From Dipetalonema caudispina (taxonomy: Eukaryota > Nematoda > Chromadorea > Rhabditida > Onchocercidae): 64,000 bases of DNA. A program made the position numbers and the translations under genes. A model generated the notes under the pieces. That model was given only the letters and a program-made list of their open reading frames with translations, had not been told where the DNA came from and did no database searches. Below, piece after piece: positions 48,112 to 59,563 of the stretch (position 1 is the first letter of the stretch; each line of letters begins with the position of its first letter). The DNA lies in contig JABVXV010000006.1 of assembly GCA_013365325.1 (NCBI GenBank), positions 310,001 to 374,000 on the forward strand, given 5' to 3'.

Positions 48112-50387
48112 ATGGATTCGATGAATGCTGATTCGATTGAGGGAAGTTGTAATAATGATCAAAATTATATTTTAAGTCGATTACCTGAGAAAAATGTTCT
48201 AATTAAAGGGAAAAATTTTGAATTCGCCATCGGTCGAACAATTTCCCTCGGACGATTCGGTGCGGTGTATGAGGTGAGTGACGATAGCATATGAAATTTT
48301 AATTCCTTATTTCATAATTATTGATGTGACTAAGGAAGATTTCGAAATGACAAAATTTTGAATTAATTGTTAAATTTATTCAAAAAATGTCGAATTTTTT
48401 TTAGGTTTTGAAAATTTTACATGATATATTCAATAAATTTTTATAGGATGCAGAAATTCATACACATTAATTATTCTTTTATAGGTACTAAGACGTACGG
48501 ATGGAAAACGTTTTGCAGCAAAATTAGAAATATGCGATGACCATTCCCATGGATTGAATATGGATTACATTGTCTTATTACAAGCATCAAAAATCGCATG
48601 CGAACATATTGCAAGTTTGATCGATCAGGGTAAAATCGAAGGGCATTTCAAATTCATCATCATGAAAATGGTCATTTGCTAATGATATTCTCTTCATCCG
48701 ATAACTATCATTTTGGATGCGATGGAATCCACAGTTACTCAACTTATGTAAAGTAAATTAAGTGGATTTAGTTAAATTCGAATTAGTATTTTTTGGGTTC
48801 TTTTTTTTCGGTGTTATATAAATTCGAGGGAATAGTTTCAAAGGTCAATTATGAGCTAACATTTAACACATTAGTTGCTACATCTTGATTCACCTTACTA
48901 GTGAATTCTCTTTCAAAGGTATATTTAGCTCGGTGACAATTTGCATAAATTACGACGAGCATTTGTTGAACGTCATTTTTCGCTATCAACTTCACTTCGA
49001 CTTGGAATTCAGACATTAGCTGCATTGGAAGAATTACATTCAATGGGATTTGTCCATAGGGATGTCAAAGTTCGTCCTTATTTTTCCATATGTTCCCATT
49101 GTGTAGTATGACTCACTACAATTAGAAATTTTAAGAAAACTTCAAGTATCGAAATATTTCGGTAGTTTGCATTTCCTTTATGAGAATGTTTGCTTTCACG
49201 TTTCTCAAGTAAAATGAGTTTTTAGAATGAAATTTTAAATTTGGATTTAAAATAACATAACGCATTGTTTTAAACAAGAAATTAAAGTTTTTAAAGCAAG
49301 TTTTTTTTTGAAAATCCTAGGCATCAAATTTTGCAATAAGCGATCCTTCCGAATCAAAGATGAATGTGTATATAATTGATTTCGGACTTTGTCGAATGTA
49401 TCGAAATCCCAAGGATGGAATCAAACCACCTAGGAGTAAAACTTCATTCAGGTTAAATTTCCGTTTTTTTTTTTTTTTGTGGAATCCAAGCTTTTTTATA
49501 GAAATAAGTATAATAAGAATTCCTAAGATTTGGGATTTATCTTATAATTCATTAAGACACTGATAGAAGATTGCCTGATTTAAATGGATTAGTCAAAAAT
49601 TCTTTTAACTACTTAAATTTAGCTTTGAGAATAGGAATTTCAATAAAATTATTGGAGAACTTGCAGAGGGACAGCACGTTATGCATCATTGGCATCACAT
49701 CGAGAAGAGGAAATATCGCCAAAAGATGATCTTGAGTCCTGGTTCTACATGCTTGTTGAAATGATTTCTGGTATGAAAATTAGAATAATTATCAAAATGA
49801 TACTCTTTCCTGGACATAAAATAATAGAATTGTGCTCCGTCTCAAATCTAAAGACCAAAAATATGCTCTGTTGAATTGTAATATTTCAGGAGAACTTCCA
49901 TGGAGTGACATGCATCGAACGGATCGTAAAGAAATAGAGAGTAAGAAAGAGCAGTGTCGATCATCAGATGCACTGAAAATATTTCTCAAAGACTGCCCTA
50001 AGGTTTACCTTTTTTAAAATTTTCATTACTGAAAAATTAATGGAAAGTAATCTTTGTTATTTATTTTTCCAACAGTTTTGCTTAAAACATCGATCTCTGT
50101 ATAGTTCAAGCTCATTCACTTCTTTTCCACTCTTATTTATCAATTATTTTTCTCAAAGCTGAAAATTCTCGAGAATTATATTATTGAAAATGGTAAAGAA
50201 TAACAATCAAATATTATTACAGGTTGAGTTCCGACGTATTTTGAATTACATCGATTCTTTAACATATCATAGTCAACCGGATCACAAATTTCTAACACAA
50301 ATGCTACAACTAGCAATGAAAAATTACGGTGTGAAGATGGATGAACCATACGACTGGGATGATGAGTTACAGGCACAACTCAATTAA
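48112..50387 (+). CDS. Casein kinase 1 superfamily (worm TTBK-like) protein kinase
   Basis: Seven exons, 48112-48273, 48485-48670, 48929-49069, 49321-49451, 49667-49770, 49890-50002 and 50223-50387, all join in phase and encode about 333 residues. The ATG follows a TTGCAG acceptor by one base, the classic position for spliced-leader addition. Catalytic features are intact: glycine loop GRTISLGRFGAVYE (41-54), Lys 67 in AAKLE, HRDVK (159-163) followed by ASNF, and DFG (183-185) in IIDFGLCR. GTARYAS replaces the usual APE region, as in the CK1 group. It should phosphorylate Ser/Thr, perhaps in germline or sperm, where many worm-specific CK1 members act; that role is only inferred. The protein is nearly all kinase domain, with short tails at both ends. 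Confidence 0.9.
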
Positions 50388-52228
50388 AGATAAATTGAAA
50401 CAATATTGCTATATTTGTGTTGTATCCCAATGGTACAGAGCTGCTATGATACATAGCACGAAATCTTATACTAATAGTTGAATATCATTTCTGCACTATA
50501 CAGCTTATGGCATCTCCTAGTCCAGATTTGTATAGCGCTGCAATTTAAATTTGATTTACAAATTGGGAAATATACAGGGCACTATATCGGCACTGTAATT
50601 TATTTTTAAGTCCATACTATCATTTTCACTTATTGATTTTAGTATGATTTAATATTCACTTCATATTAATAATTCTTTTTGCTTTTTATTTTGAGAATTT
50701 ATAACAAAACAAGGAAGGAAGATAACTGAGATAAATCGAATAACATTCAGTTCAATGATCTTTTCGACTTCCTGCGCATTGATCATGCAGGTCATTTTTC
50801 AGTGTACTGTGCAAAAATTATAATACATTGAACAGATTACGCTTACGCATACATAAATTAACACGAAAGTACTACGGAGTATTATTGATGTATTGCTGAG
50901 CAACGATATCAAAATTTTTTGAATGATGCATTAATTATCGTCACTGTTAGTTATATTAACTTTGATATGAATCTTTCATTTGTAATGACATCTTTGTTCT
51001 TAATATTCGATAATCGTTAATATCTGCAATGAAAAAAAAGAAAAAAACAATTTCTCGACTTTTTTTGTTCAATTCTTTCATTGAAACAGTTTCTGTGTGG
51101 AACAAAGCATATGAAAAAAAAGAAAGAAAAATATCGAAATATTACAAATCAATGAAGAAACAGCCATACATAAAAAGAAGGACAATCCGAACAATTTGTA
51201 TTTTCAAGATTCGATGGATGGGATTGATGTTTTCACAACCAGACATCATTGTTTTCTAGTGAGATTTTTGATGTGGTTGCTGGGTCACAATGAAAAATAG
51301 GGTCTCAGGCTTATTCACTATTTTATTTGTATCCTTTCGGACAGGTTATTGGAACAAATTTTATGAACTGAGAGAAAGAGTTAATTCATTTCACTAAAAT
51401 AGATCTTGTTACTGTATGCATTTAATGAGATTATGGCAAATTACGGGTATTGTATTCCCTCCATTATTTTAGATTATCTCCTTTTTTTCCTCTCTTCCAA
51501 TTTTCATAGCTATGCTTTCTTACTCACTTGTAATATTATATTTCGGTAACCCATTTGCAAATAGTTATCCATTGCTGTGATGGATCTCTCCTCCCTTATC
51601 ATCTTCTTCTTCTTCTTCTGTTTTTCTTTGATATTTAAAAATAAAATATGCTCATGCATAAGCGTATTATGTGTGAGCTAATCTACTCCGTAGGAAGTCA
51701 TCTTCATGAAATTTGTTGGAAATATGACAGACATTCGACACTTCTGTAAACCAGCATTTCATAGGTCCATTCAAATATCATTGTACATCACTTCTTTCCA
51801 TTTTTCGGTATCACCTGTTTAATGATACCCTCTCTTTTGCTGTAGCATAGTGGGATGGTTCTAGTTATTCTGTATGGTTTTTAGTAAAACATCCTATTAG
51901 TAGTGTTTAAACAGTTCGTATTGAATATATCATCGGGATTATCTCTACTCTAAAAACGCATTTTATTCCTTTTTGCTGTTTGCTCTTTTTAATTCTTTAA
52001 AGCTTTTCAGTAGAATATTTTAAAATCCCACCCATAGCGTGATTCTGTTACTGTATAGAGAATGGTTTCGTTCCAGATACCTGGCATTATTTCATGCTGC
52101 AGTGTTGTGAGATGATTGCTGTCTTCAGTATCTTGGGGAAATTTATACTCAGCGATGAGTAAAATAGTGATGGCTCTAAAAAAGTAGGGTTTACCATATA
52201 AGTGAGATTAAGTTTTTCATTTTTTCAG
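50388..52228. other. Intergenic region
   Basis: No supportable gene over about 1.8 kb. A short CTT microsatellite (five units) lies near 51601-51619. A basic 76-codon frame at 51029-51259 is Lys-rich because of A-rich sequence and has no splice context, so I do not call it. Confidence 0.5.
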
Positions 52229-52238
52229 ATTAAAGGAG

Positions 52239-53732
52239 ATGCCAGCAGATTCATTATCAAAAGTGCAACCAGATCTGCTAATGGTTGATGGTTTAAAGCA
52301 GGTATCACATTTGCCTCCACTTGACGATACGAAATCAATAAGTCAGGCTGCAGTCGTGTATAGAAAAGATTTGAAAGCACCTAAACGTTGGTTTTAAAAA
52401 TTTCTAATTTTTTTAGTACCGGAAGATATCCCTTACGATATCCCGTTTTGTTTGTTTGTTGCTTTCGTAAATAGTCTCTTACAGATCTTTATAGGTTGGC
52501 AACTCCATAAAATAACATCAGTCTTTGGTTAATCATGCGTTGATCTAAAACTGACAAAAATACATTGTGATTGAAAATAGATTTATGAGTGCTACGAAAC
52601 ATAACTTCATTGTCAGGCCTAAGATATAATTAGAGAAACTTTTTCTAGATCTAGTGAAACAAATCTGAATTAAAAAATAATATAGAATTATAGAATCCCA
52701 ACTCTCTGAGTTATTTCAACGAGTAGAAATTTCCAACTATATTACAATTTTTCCACCACTTCTCTACTGCTTATTTTACCTTGTCATACATCGATCACTA
52801 GTATTCGAAATTTGTTAACGACATTAATTTTTCGGTCAAATTCTTATTTGATGTTGAATGTAACTATAAAAAATTTAAAATTGTTCTCTTTTCGTTTTAA
52901 TTGTTGTCCTAGGTAGGGGCAGAAAGTATGCAATAGTATGGGATAGATTCCAGATACTTTCCACATAAGTCATTGGTTTGTCTAGCTTTTGCAGGAACAA
53001 AATTCTGTATAAGTCATGGAATTTTCTCGATAGTATAGAGTGGATCTGCTGTATTGCATTCTTGTTTACTGTTAGAAGACATACTCGTATAAGTATATAT
53101 AATATAGATATAATTTTGCAGATTTGGTGACAAATCGGAACGATCATGAATTGTTAAGCGAACATTCGCGAATGCGCAGAACTGTTGCAAATGCTATTGA
53201 TGAGTGTCGTACAGTTGGTGGAAATGCATATGCTGAGAACTTCGTGAGGTTAGCAATATACATGCCTTCTTGATATGCTTTTGTTGACCTATATAGGACT
53301 GAGTACTGAAAGCTATTCTCATAAGCATCTTGAGGTTGAATTGATGTATATCATTTAGTGACCTACAAAACTGTAAAGGATATATTGATTCATAGCATGA
53401 TTTTGGTTTTGCCTCAAACATTTCTTGATTTTGTTAAGGTATGTTCAAGATGTCATTTAGCTCATGTTTATGAAAGGAAAATTAAAGTTATTTCTTTTTT
53501 AATTTTTCTACTTGGAGATGGAAATTAACTTAGAGTTGTAACTGTTTATTGAAAATTTCTTCAAAAATTCATAGTGTTTTTTTTTAGAGAACTGAAAACA
53601 GCGTCTCAGATAAACCGTGGACCTCCAGGAATATCAAATGGTTCACATTTACACTGGGATTTGTTGCTTGGGAAAGATGAGACAATTGAACCGTGTGATT
53701 ACTTGAATTTCGATTATACCGCTAAATTTTGA
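52239..53732 (+). CDS. Small protein, function unknown (139 aa), upstream neighbour of mdt-6
   Basis: Three exons, 52239-52386, 53122-53248 and 53588-53732, join in phase. The ATG lies ten bases after a TTTTTCAG acceptor (52228), suggesting spliced-leader addition there and a complete N-terminus. The product is hydrophilic, with no signal peptide or membrane helix. Notable blocks are VVYRKDLKAPKHLVTNRNDH, a helical ELLSEHSRMRRTVANAIDEC and RGPPGISNGSHLHWDLLLGK, and it ends LNFDYTAKF. The codon use and well-structured sequence look like a conserved protein, but I could not name it. The next gene on the same strand, mdt-6, starts 548 bp downstream, a spacing compatible with an operon. Confidence 0.65.
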
Positions 53733-54280
53733 TTTAATTGATATTGAATTCTTTCATCATAAAATTCCAACTATGTATCAGACAGTAAAGAAAACTGGAG
53801 TTATTTAAATTTAGTGCCGAACTTTTAACTATCTACGCAATCGTTTTTAAAAATTTTGAACTTTAGAAATCAGCTGTTTGCAATGTAACAGATGCCTTAT
53901 TTCATTAACGTTTCATTTTCCAGGACACTAGAACTGGTGGGGTACTCTGTAGAGAAACAGTACTAATAGTGTGAAACACATCAAAGAGTTATTTTTAATG
54001 TCTGCAAAAATTAATGAACATCGTGTAATGAAGCATAGCAGTGACGTATCTAACAGATAAATGAAGTTTAAAGTTTGTATTTGTTGATCATATTTCGAAT
54101 AAATAATGATCTTTTTTTGTGTTCTGTATCCTATTGGTTATTTACCTGTATCGTATCACTGAGTTATGTACATGTATTAGCCCTCGAAGTCATAGGATGG
54201 CGAAATGGTGTAAAACGTAAGGGTGCGGTATATTTTGTTTGTGTAACATACACTGATAATATTGTAGGAGAGAGAAGAAA
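53733..54280. other. Spacer between the 139-aa gene and mdt-6
   Basis: It holds the 3' flank of the upstream gene. It ends in ATTGTAG (54261-54267), an acceptor 13 bases before the mdt-6 ATG that could receive a spliced leader. Nothing else was seen. Confidence 0.5.
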
Positions 54281-57089
54281 ATGATGCAGACAGGTGGACC
54301 GGGTCGATCTGTCATGATGGGACAGTCACAAGGTATTCCATACTTATTGCTGCTTACATTATTGCTTCGTTATTTTTGCTTCACTGATTGGTTTTTCAAC
54401 GCTCTGACTTCGCTTTATATCTTTTATTGTTTCGAAGATTCTATCCCATGCAGCTAGGCATTTGCGGCATGCCCATTAATTAATTGAAGTGGATATTTTA
54501 TTTATGTTAGCTGAGATAATTCATAATAAAAGGAGTTTCAGATATTTTGATGAGTTTATTTGGGATAGATTTCATCATATCACTGCATTTTTTACTAAAT
54601 CGATCATTCTTCGAAATAGGATGCAGTAACTAAGCGGCATCCACTGTGGAAGTTTTAACTGTTTTTAAATGCACCATTGAAATTCTGTCCAAATTGTTCT
54701 GCTGGTACATCGGTTTTCGTATCCTACCAGTAATCCCATAGGTGAAATTATTGATAGCGTACAAAAATCGTGCAAAACTGTGGTTTGAAATCAGCATTTA
54801 ATTTCACCAAACATTTAATGTACTGAGTAAAAGCTGAGGTCTCTACTTCCTAACAGCCTTTAACAGACATTATTTTTTTCTGTTACCTTTCATGAATTAG
54901 AAGAAATTCAATCTTCAAGGATATATCTTTCAACTACGATACGTATTTTTATTAACTAAGAGAAGAAATTTAATATCTTAGTTTTCATACGATTCTTGTG
55001 CCACTAAAGTTAGTCAAGATTTTTTTGTTAACATCAGTGTCATATCCCAGCAAGAACAGTTTAATTTAACAGGTAGCTACATGGGTGTACCAAATGTCAC
55101 TTCGCAACCTGGTTCTGCTTATCAGCAAACCATTTCCATGCTTCATCAATCATTCAAAAATCCGAATTGGCCTCCAAATTTCATAACTCCTGATAATGTC
55201 TTGGATTATTTTTGCGACCCGGGAAATGTTTTTTACGATGTTTCTTCATGCAATCAGCACATCAGAATGCAAAATCTCAATCGACCTTTGCACGAATGTT
55301 TACAGTAAGTCGAAGTCCGAGATTTCATTTTCAATACAAAGACAAAACATGTTCTTCAATTCATTTCACTTTTGCGGCCCGGTAAGGAAAAACGGATAAA
55401 CGTTATACCATATTGCTTTAGCTATGCTCCGAAGCATATGCAGCATATATTTTCTTGCTTATACATAAGTCACTCTGCTAGAGAATTATTTAATAAATAT
55501 GACTTTTATAGATTTTTATAGTGTTTCAGAATGACTAAATAATTGAAGGTGTTGAATATTACTTTTCGATAGTTCAAATTGCCAAAATCTGAATAGTTTG
55601 TACTGCCAAAAAACCTAGCGAAACTTAAACAGTAAAGTTCGATTATTGGTATTACAAACTTTTATTTATAGTGCCATAATATCTTTTTTAGTTTATAGTG
55701 AGCTGTGATCTTTATGTATGCAGCACTAAAGACCACTAGACTACTTGTTTAAGGCATGGATATGAACTAATGAGTAGAGAAATTGAATTTTGTCATGTTC
55801 TTTAGGTCTATGCAAGGTATTCAATATACGGTTGTTGGCACATTTCCTCCATTATATGTAATAATGAAACAACGTCGGAATAGTCCTACAAACGGTAATC
55901 ATGCATCATTAATTGTTAGTATTATGTACATATTCCGTAAAAGTTATATTGCTGTAACGCCATTACTAACAAATTCTGCTGAATTCAAAAATGTATTGTA
56001 ACAAATGTACAGTAATCATAGTAATTCTTTTAGTTACACCTCTAGCTTATTACTACATAGTAAATGGAACAGTGTATCAATGTCCGGATATTTATACATA
56101 TATTCAGTCAAAATTGATCAGCATTGTTGATCCACTTCGACAAGCGCTTGAACAAGCTCGAAATTTCAATAGGTACTTTTCTCATCTATTTCTGGATAGC
56201 AGTTTTTGTCATTCTCATTGCATTTCGTTTGATTATCCACAAATAATAATAACAAAATTAATTGTTTGAATTTATATGTTATACTCTATCGTCATTTCTA
56301 CAGGCCATGAATTTTGGGACCTTTTCAGATTCAATATTGCTAAAGGATATTATTGGGAATTCAAAGATTCCAATGGTGAAACTGTTAAGAAAGTAAGTTA
56401 TTAAGTGCTAAAAACTTTTCCCTGATACATCGCTGTTTAAACTCTTGTATGCAGAATGACTGTTTTAGACAGTGGAAGAAGAAGAAAAGCCACAGCTTGC
56501 CCGAAGTACTTTTTATCAGCGAACTCGAACGGATCAGATATTGCGGGAACTTTTTGCCAAATTTCCACCTCCTGATGATGTTGTATGGGTTTTATATTTC
56601 ATTGTTTTTCTTTGTTAAAATTTTTAGATTTATTATTAGTCTAAACTAGCTTCATGTAACTTCGTAAAGACTGAAGTTTTTGGATCTTTGGGAAGTATAA
56701 ATCGAATTTCGTAATTTAATAATTTTAAAACATCGAATATAACTTCCCATTCGTTCATTACTGCCAGATCTTTTTAGCAATTTAATTTTGGTGGAAATGA
56801 AATAGCAGCAGAAAACGAAACAATTGCAACTAGTGGTATAGTCGAGAAATCTGTACAGAGTTCGTCTGTGAGCAATCAAGATTTGACGACGGCGGAAGAC
56901 CCAACATCAGGAATCAGTCAGCAGCCTGCTTTTACATCGCCATCAAGTGTTCCTCCAATTCCGGCTCATCGAAGTACGACAGAGTCTTCTAGCGGCCCTT
57001 TAAGTTTTCCGGGAACTGCGCCAGTTTTGGGAGCATCATCAACGGATTCACAACATGAAACTGACGCCAAACGTTTCAAAGGAAATTAA
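54281..57089 (+). CDS. mdt-6: Mediator complex subunit 6
   Basis: Seven exons, 54281-54332, 55073-55304, 55806-55894, 56034-56172, 56329-56392, 56469-56582 and 56778-57089, join in phase and encode about 333 residues. The Med6 domain spans about residues 30-192: NPNWPPNFITPDNVLDYFCD, then NVFYDVSSCN, IQYTVVGTFPPLYVIMKQRR, VTPLAYYYIVNGTVYQCPDI and AKGYYWEFKD. These match the Med6 pattern of an LDYF block, an IIRKQ-type block and a PLADYYII-type block. MED6 sits in the Mediator head module and links activators to RNA polymerase II in the nucleus. The last exon adds a 103-residue Ser/Thr/Pro-rich tail that ends DAKRFKGN. The N-terminal 17 residues are Gly/Met/Gln-rich and unusual for the family. 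Confidence 0.93.
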
Positions 57090-58164
57090 TATATATTTCT
57101 TGTATTTTGTGTTTAAATGTTTCGTTCAAAACACTTTATTATGATATGACTATTTGGGTACGGAATGAGCCAGCATTCATTTTCAAATTTCAGTATTTTT
57201 GGAATTCGGTAATTACAAGACAGCTAAGGACACCAGTTCTCACGAAAGATAAACTTAGGAAGGTTAAATATCGCATTCATCAGTTGCCATTTCATAGATA
57301 AAGACGAGGTGTTTGTATCCGATTTTTGAGTGTTACTGGACGAATTGTCTTTGTTTTAAATTGTTTGGTATCATCAATACGGAGTATCTAACTACTTTCG
57401 AATGAATCGTTAAAATTTCGCCAGAATTTTTTATGCCGCATACTTTTTTGTTTCTGTTAGATTTTTATATTTCTCATAATGGTTTGTTGCTAAGGTGCAA
57501 AAGTGAGAGATCGAGTTATCTTGGATGAAACCTGCTAACTTGATTCAGACAAGTTTGGAAATCTTGATATTCTTTTAATTTAGTGATTTGTTTGGCTGGG
57601 ATTTTTCGAGGCAAAATGGAAAAATTTTATTTAGATAATTTACAAAACAGTAACCACAAATATGTACGAATTTAAAACTTAGTGAAGATAATTTATAGAA
57701 TGTTATTTTATTATTTGTAATATTTTTAATATACATGAATGAACCTATTGATTCAAATATAGTGGGAAATTTGATGATTTCCTGACGTCGAATAATTGTT
57801 TTCTGGGCCAGTTTAAAATGTTCTGCAAGTGCTTTTTATGTTACAGGATTTTAGAATTTATTTTTCATGGACAACAGCCTAATTGTCCAAACTATTTTGA
57901 CACAAAGGAAATTTAGGGAAAGCGAAACAAATTTATTCAGAAGATGCAACATAATCTGATGTTCAGTGCCGTCATATCAATGTCTCAGAAATTTGAAATC
58001 TAGGTCAAATGAATTTAGGAGAAAGCAAAGAGCTGATGGCCAAACTAAATTGAGAAAGAGGAAACCCAGCTATGAAAAAACAAGTGGGAAGCACTTGAGT
58101 ATGATCTGTTTAGGAGCCTTTTGAAATTTAAATTTTTTTTAATGGATGAAAACATTAGAAATAC
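57090..58164. other. Convergent region between mdt-6 and the BRI3-like gene
   Basis: It should hold both 3' untranslated regions. A 64-codon frame at 57107-57301 directly after the mdt-6 stop has no splice context and is probably 3' untranslated sequence. No N-terminal collagen exon was found here. Confidence 0.5.
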
Positions 58165-59563
58165 TCACCTGTGTTCTTTTTTTGAAATACGATGACAAGC
58201 GGAACATTCGCGGAAGTAGATCACATGAGTGCATAAGAAAAAGCAGCATAAAAATGAAAGCGGTGGGAAGAGCATACTCACAAGGAAGATTGCTATCACT
58301 CTCAACCAATCCCTGAAAAATCTAGACGATCGAATTGTTGTCCGGAACGATCGGAATTAGCGTATTCAAACAAAAGGATTAAGGATTCACACATATGGTA
58401 GTTGTATAGAAATAGCTTGAACAAGTTTCACAAGGCAAATAAAAAAAAGTGCCAGTAAGTATGGTTTTTCATAGCAAATGTGCACTGCGAAGGTTGCTGT
58501 ATTCAGGGGCCACCAGGTCCACAGGGTCAAGCAGGTAAGCCAGGAAAGCCCGGTAAACCAGGTACACCTGGAAATCCTGGAATGCCAGGCAAATCAGTAA
58601 CTGCTCCCTGTGAACCCTCAACGCCTGCACCATGTAAGCCATGTCTCCAAGGTGTTAAACTTTCAAATAGAGTATTGTAACAAAATTAATTTATTAAACT
58701 GATCTAGAATGTCCAGGAATTTCTGAAACAACATTTTGAACGTCCAGAAGCTTTTGCTAGACTTCAGGGTTTTTGTTATAACTTAAGTGCAGATATTTGC
58801 TGCAAACATTTCTGCTTTATCTTTCGCAGTTTGCTTGGAACTTGCAGTTTTTACAAAATATATCATTCTCTACTAATGCTCATATTTTTTTAAGACCACC
58901 TGGATTGCCAGGATCATCAGGAGCACCGGGAGATCCCGGAGATGCTGGAACGCCCGGCCGGCCAGATATTAATGCAAGTCCAGAAAGCTCCGGACCACGA
59001 GTTTCTCAGGGACCACCAGGACCACGTAAAATTAAATAAAAGCGAAATAGCCCCTACTTTTTCCTTTTCATGATTCCACGTTTACAGAAATTACATATTC
59101 TATAATCTCTTGCGAAACTGTTCCTTTCAGCCTTACTATCAGCATTTACCACAACGTTTATTGGCTTATCCGACATTGGTTGTTGACACGGATACGGTGC
59201 TGCGGTTGCTAAAAAGTCATGAAACTAACAGAAAAAGGGAAGAAGTAGGCTAAATTCATATAGATTTCTTCTATTTTAGTGTTACTTTAAAGAAGAAATC
59301 CTTGAAATGAAAGAATTTTTAATATCACCTTGTGGCATCATAATCGGCATAATGATTGGTTCTACTGATGATTGTGTCGATGGATTAGTCGAGGATGGAA
59401 AGTCGTATTTTCGCAAATATGGTGATAAAGGATATTGTGGTTGCTGCAGCAATTCTATTGATTCCGGATAACGCTGAGATGTTGCGAACATTGTTGATTT
59501 CGCTTCATTACCTGATGATAGACTGTATGGTGGTGGAGCCGATGAGATGCTGCTATCTGTCAT
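58165..59563 (-). CDS. BRI3/LITAF-like zinc-ribbon membrane protein (about 177 aa)
   Basis: Three minus-strand exons, 59563-59329, 59208-59058 and 58312-58165, join in phase and end at TGA. The ATG follows a CTTGCAG acceptor by three bases, typical of spliced-leader addition. The order is: N-terminal PPPY (10-13) in a Ser/Pro/Gln/Tyr-rich region, CNFCKRG with the first CxxC (117-120), a membrane segment WLRVIAIFLVSMLFPPLSFL with CC (131-152), and a second CxxC in ECSACHR (165-168). This split zinc ribbon around a hydrophobic stretch with FP..CC is the pattern of brain protein I3 and LITAF-type proteins of late endosomes and lysosomes, which often carry PPxY motifs for Nedd4-type ligases. The stop overlaps a GTGAGT that could instead act as a donor, so the C-terminus may be longer. 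Confidence 0.75.
58475..59039 (+). pseudogene. Cuticle collagen fragment, probably decayed
   Basis: Two segments carry nematode cuticle collagen signatures: 58475-58651 (CEGCC, then ten uninterrupted Gly-X-Y triplets, then a Pro/Cys-rich CEPSTPAPCKPC) and 58895-59039 (seven triplets, then an interrupted stretch, GPPGP and a stop). The first matches the segment of worm collagens that follows the N-terminal domain. Evidence of decay: no N-terminal signal or anchor exon was found upstream, the two segments do not join in phase, glycines are lost after GRP, and there is no C-terminal cysteine knot. The fragment lies on the opposite strand inside the second intron of the BRI3-like gene (58313-59057), apart from short overlaps. 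A missed exon could still rescue it, so pseudogene status is an inference. Confidence 0.6.

Noticed and set aside
51029..51259. 76-codon Lys-rich plus-strand frame
   Set aside because: It is explained by A-rich low-complexity DNA; there are no splice sites and it has no resemblance to a protein domain.
57107..57301. 64-codon frame directly after mdt-6
   Set aside because: It lies in the probable 3' untranslated region; no acceptor or leader site precedes it.
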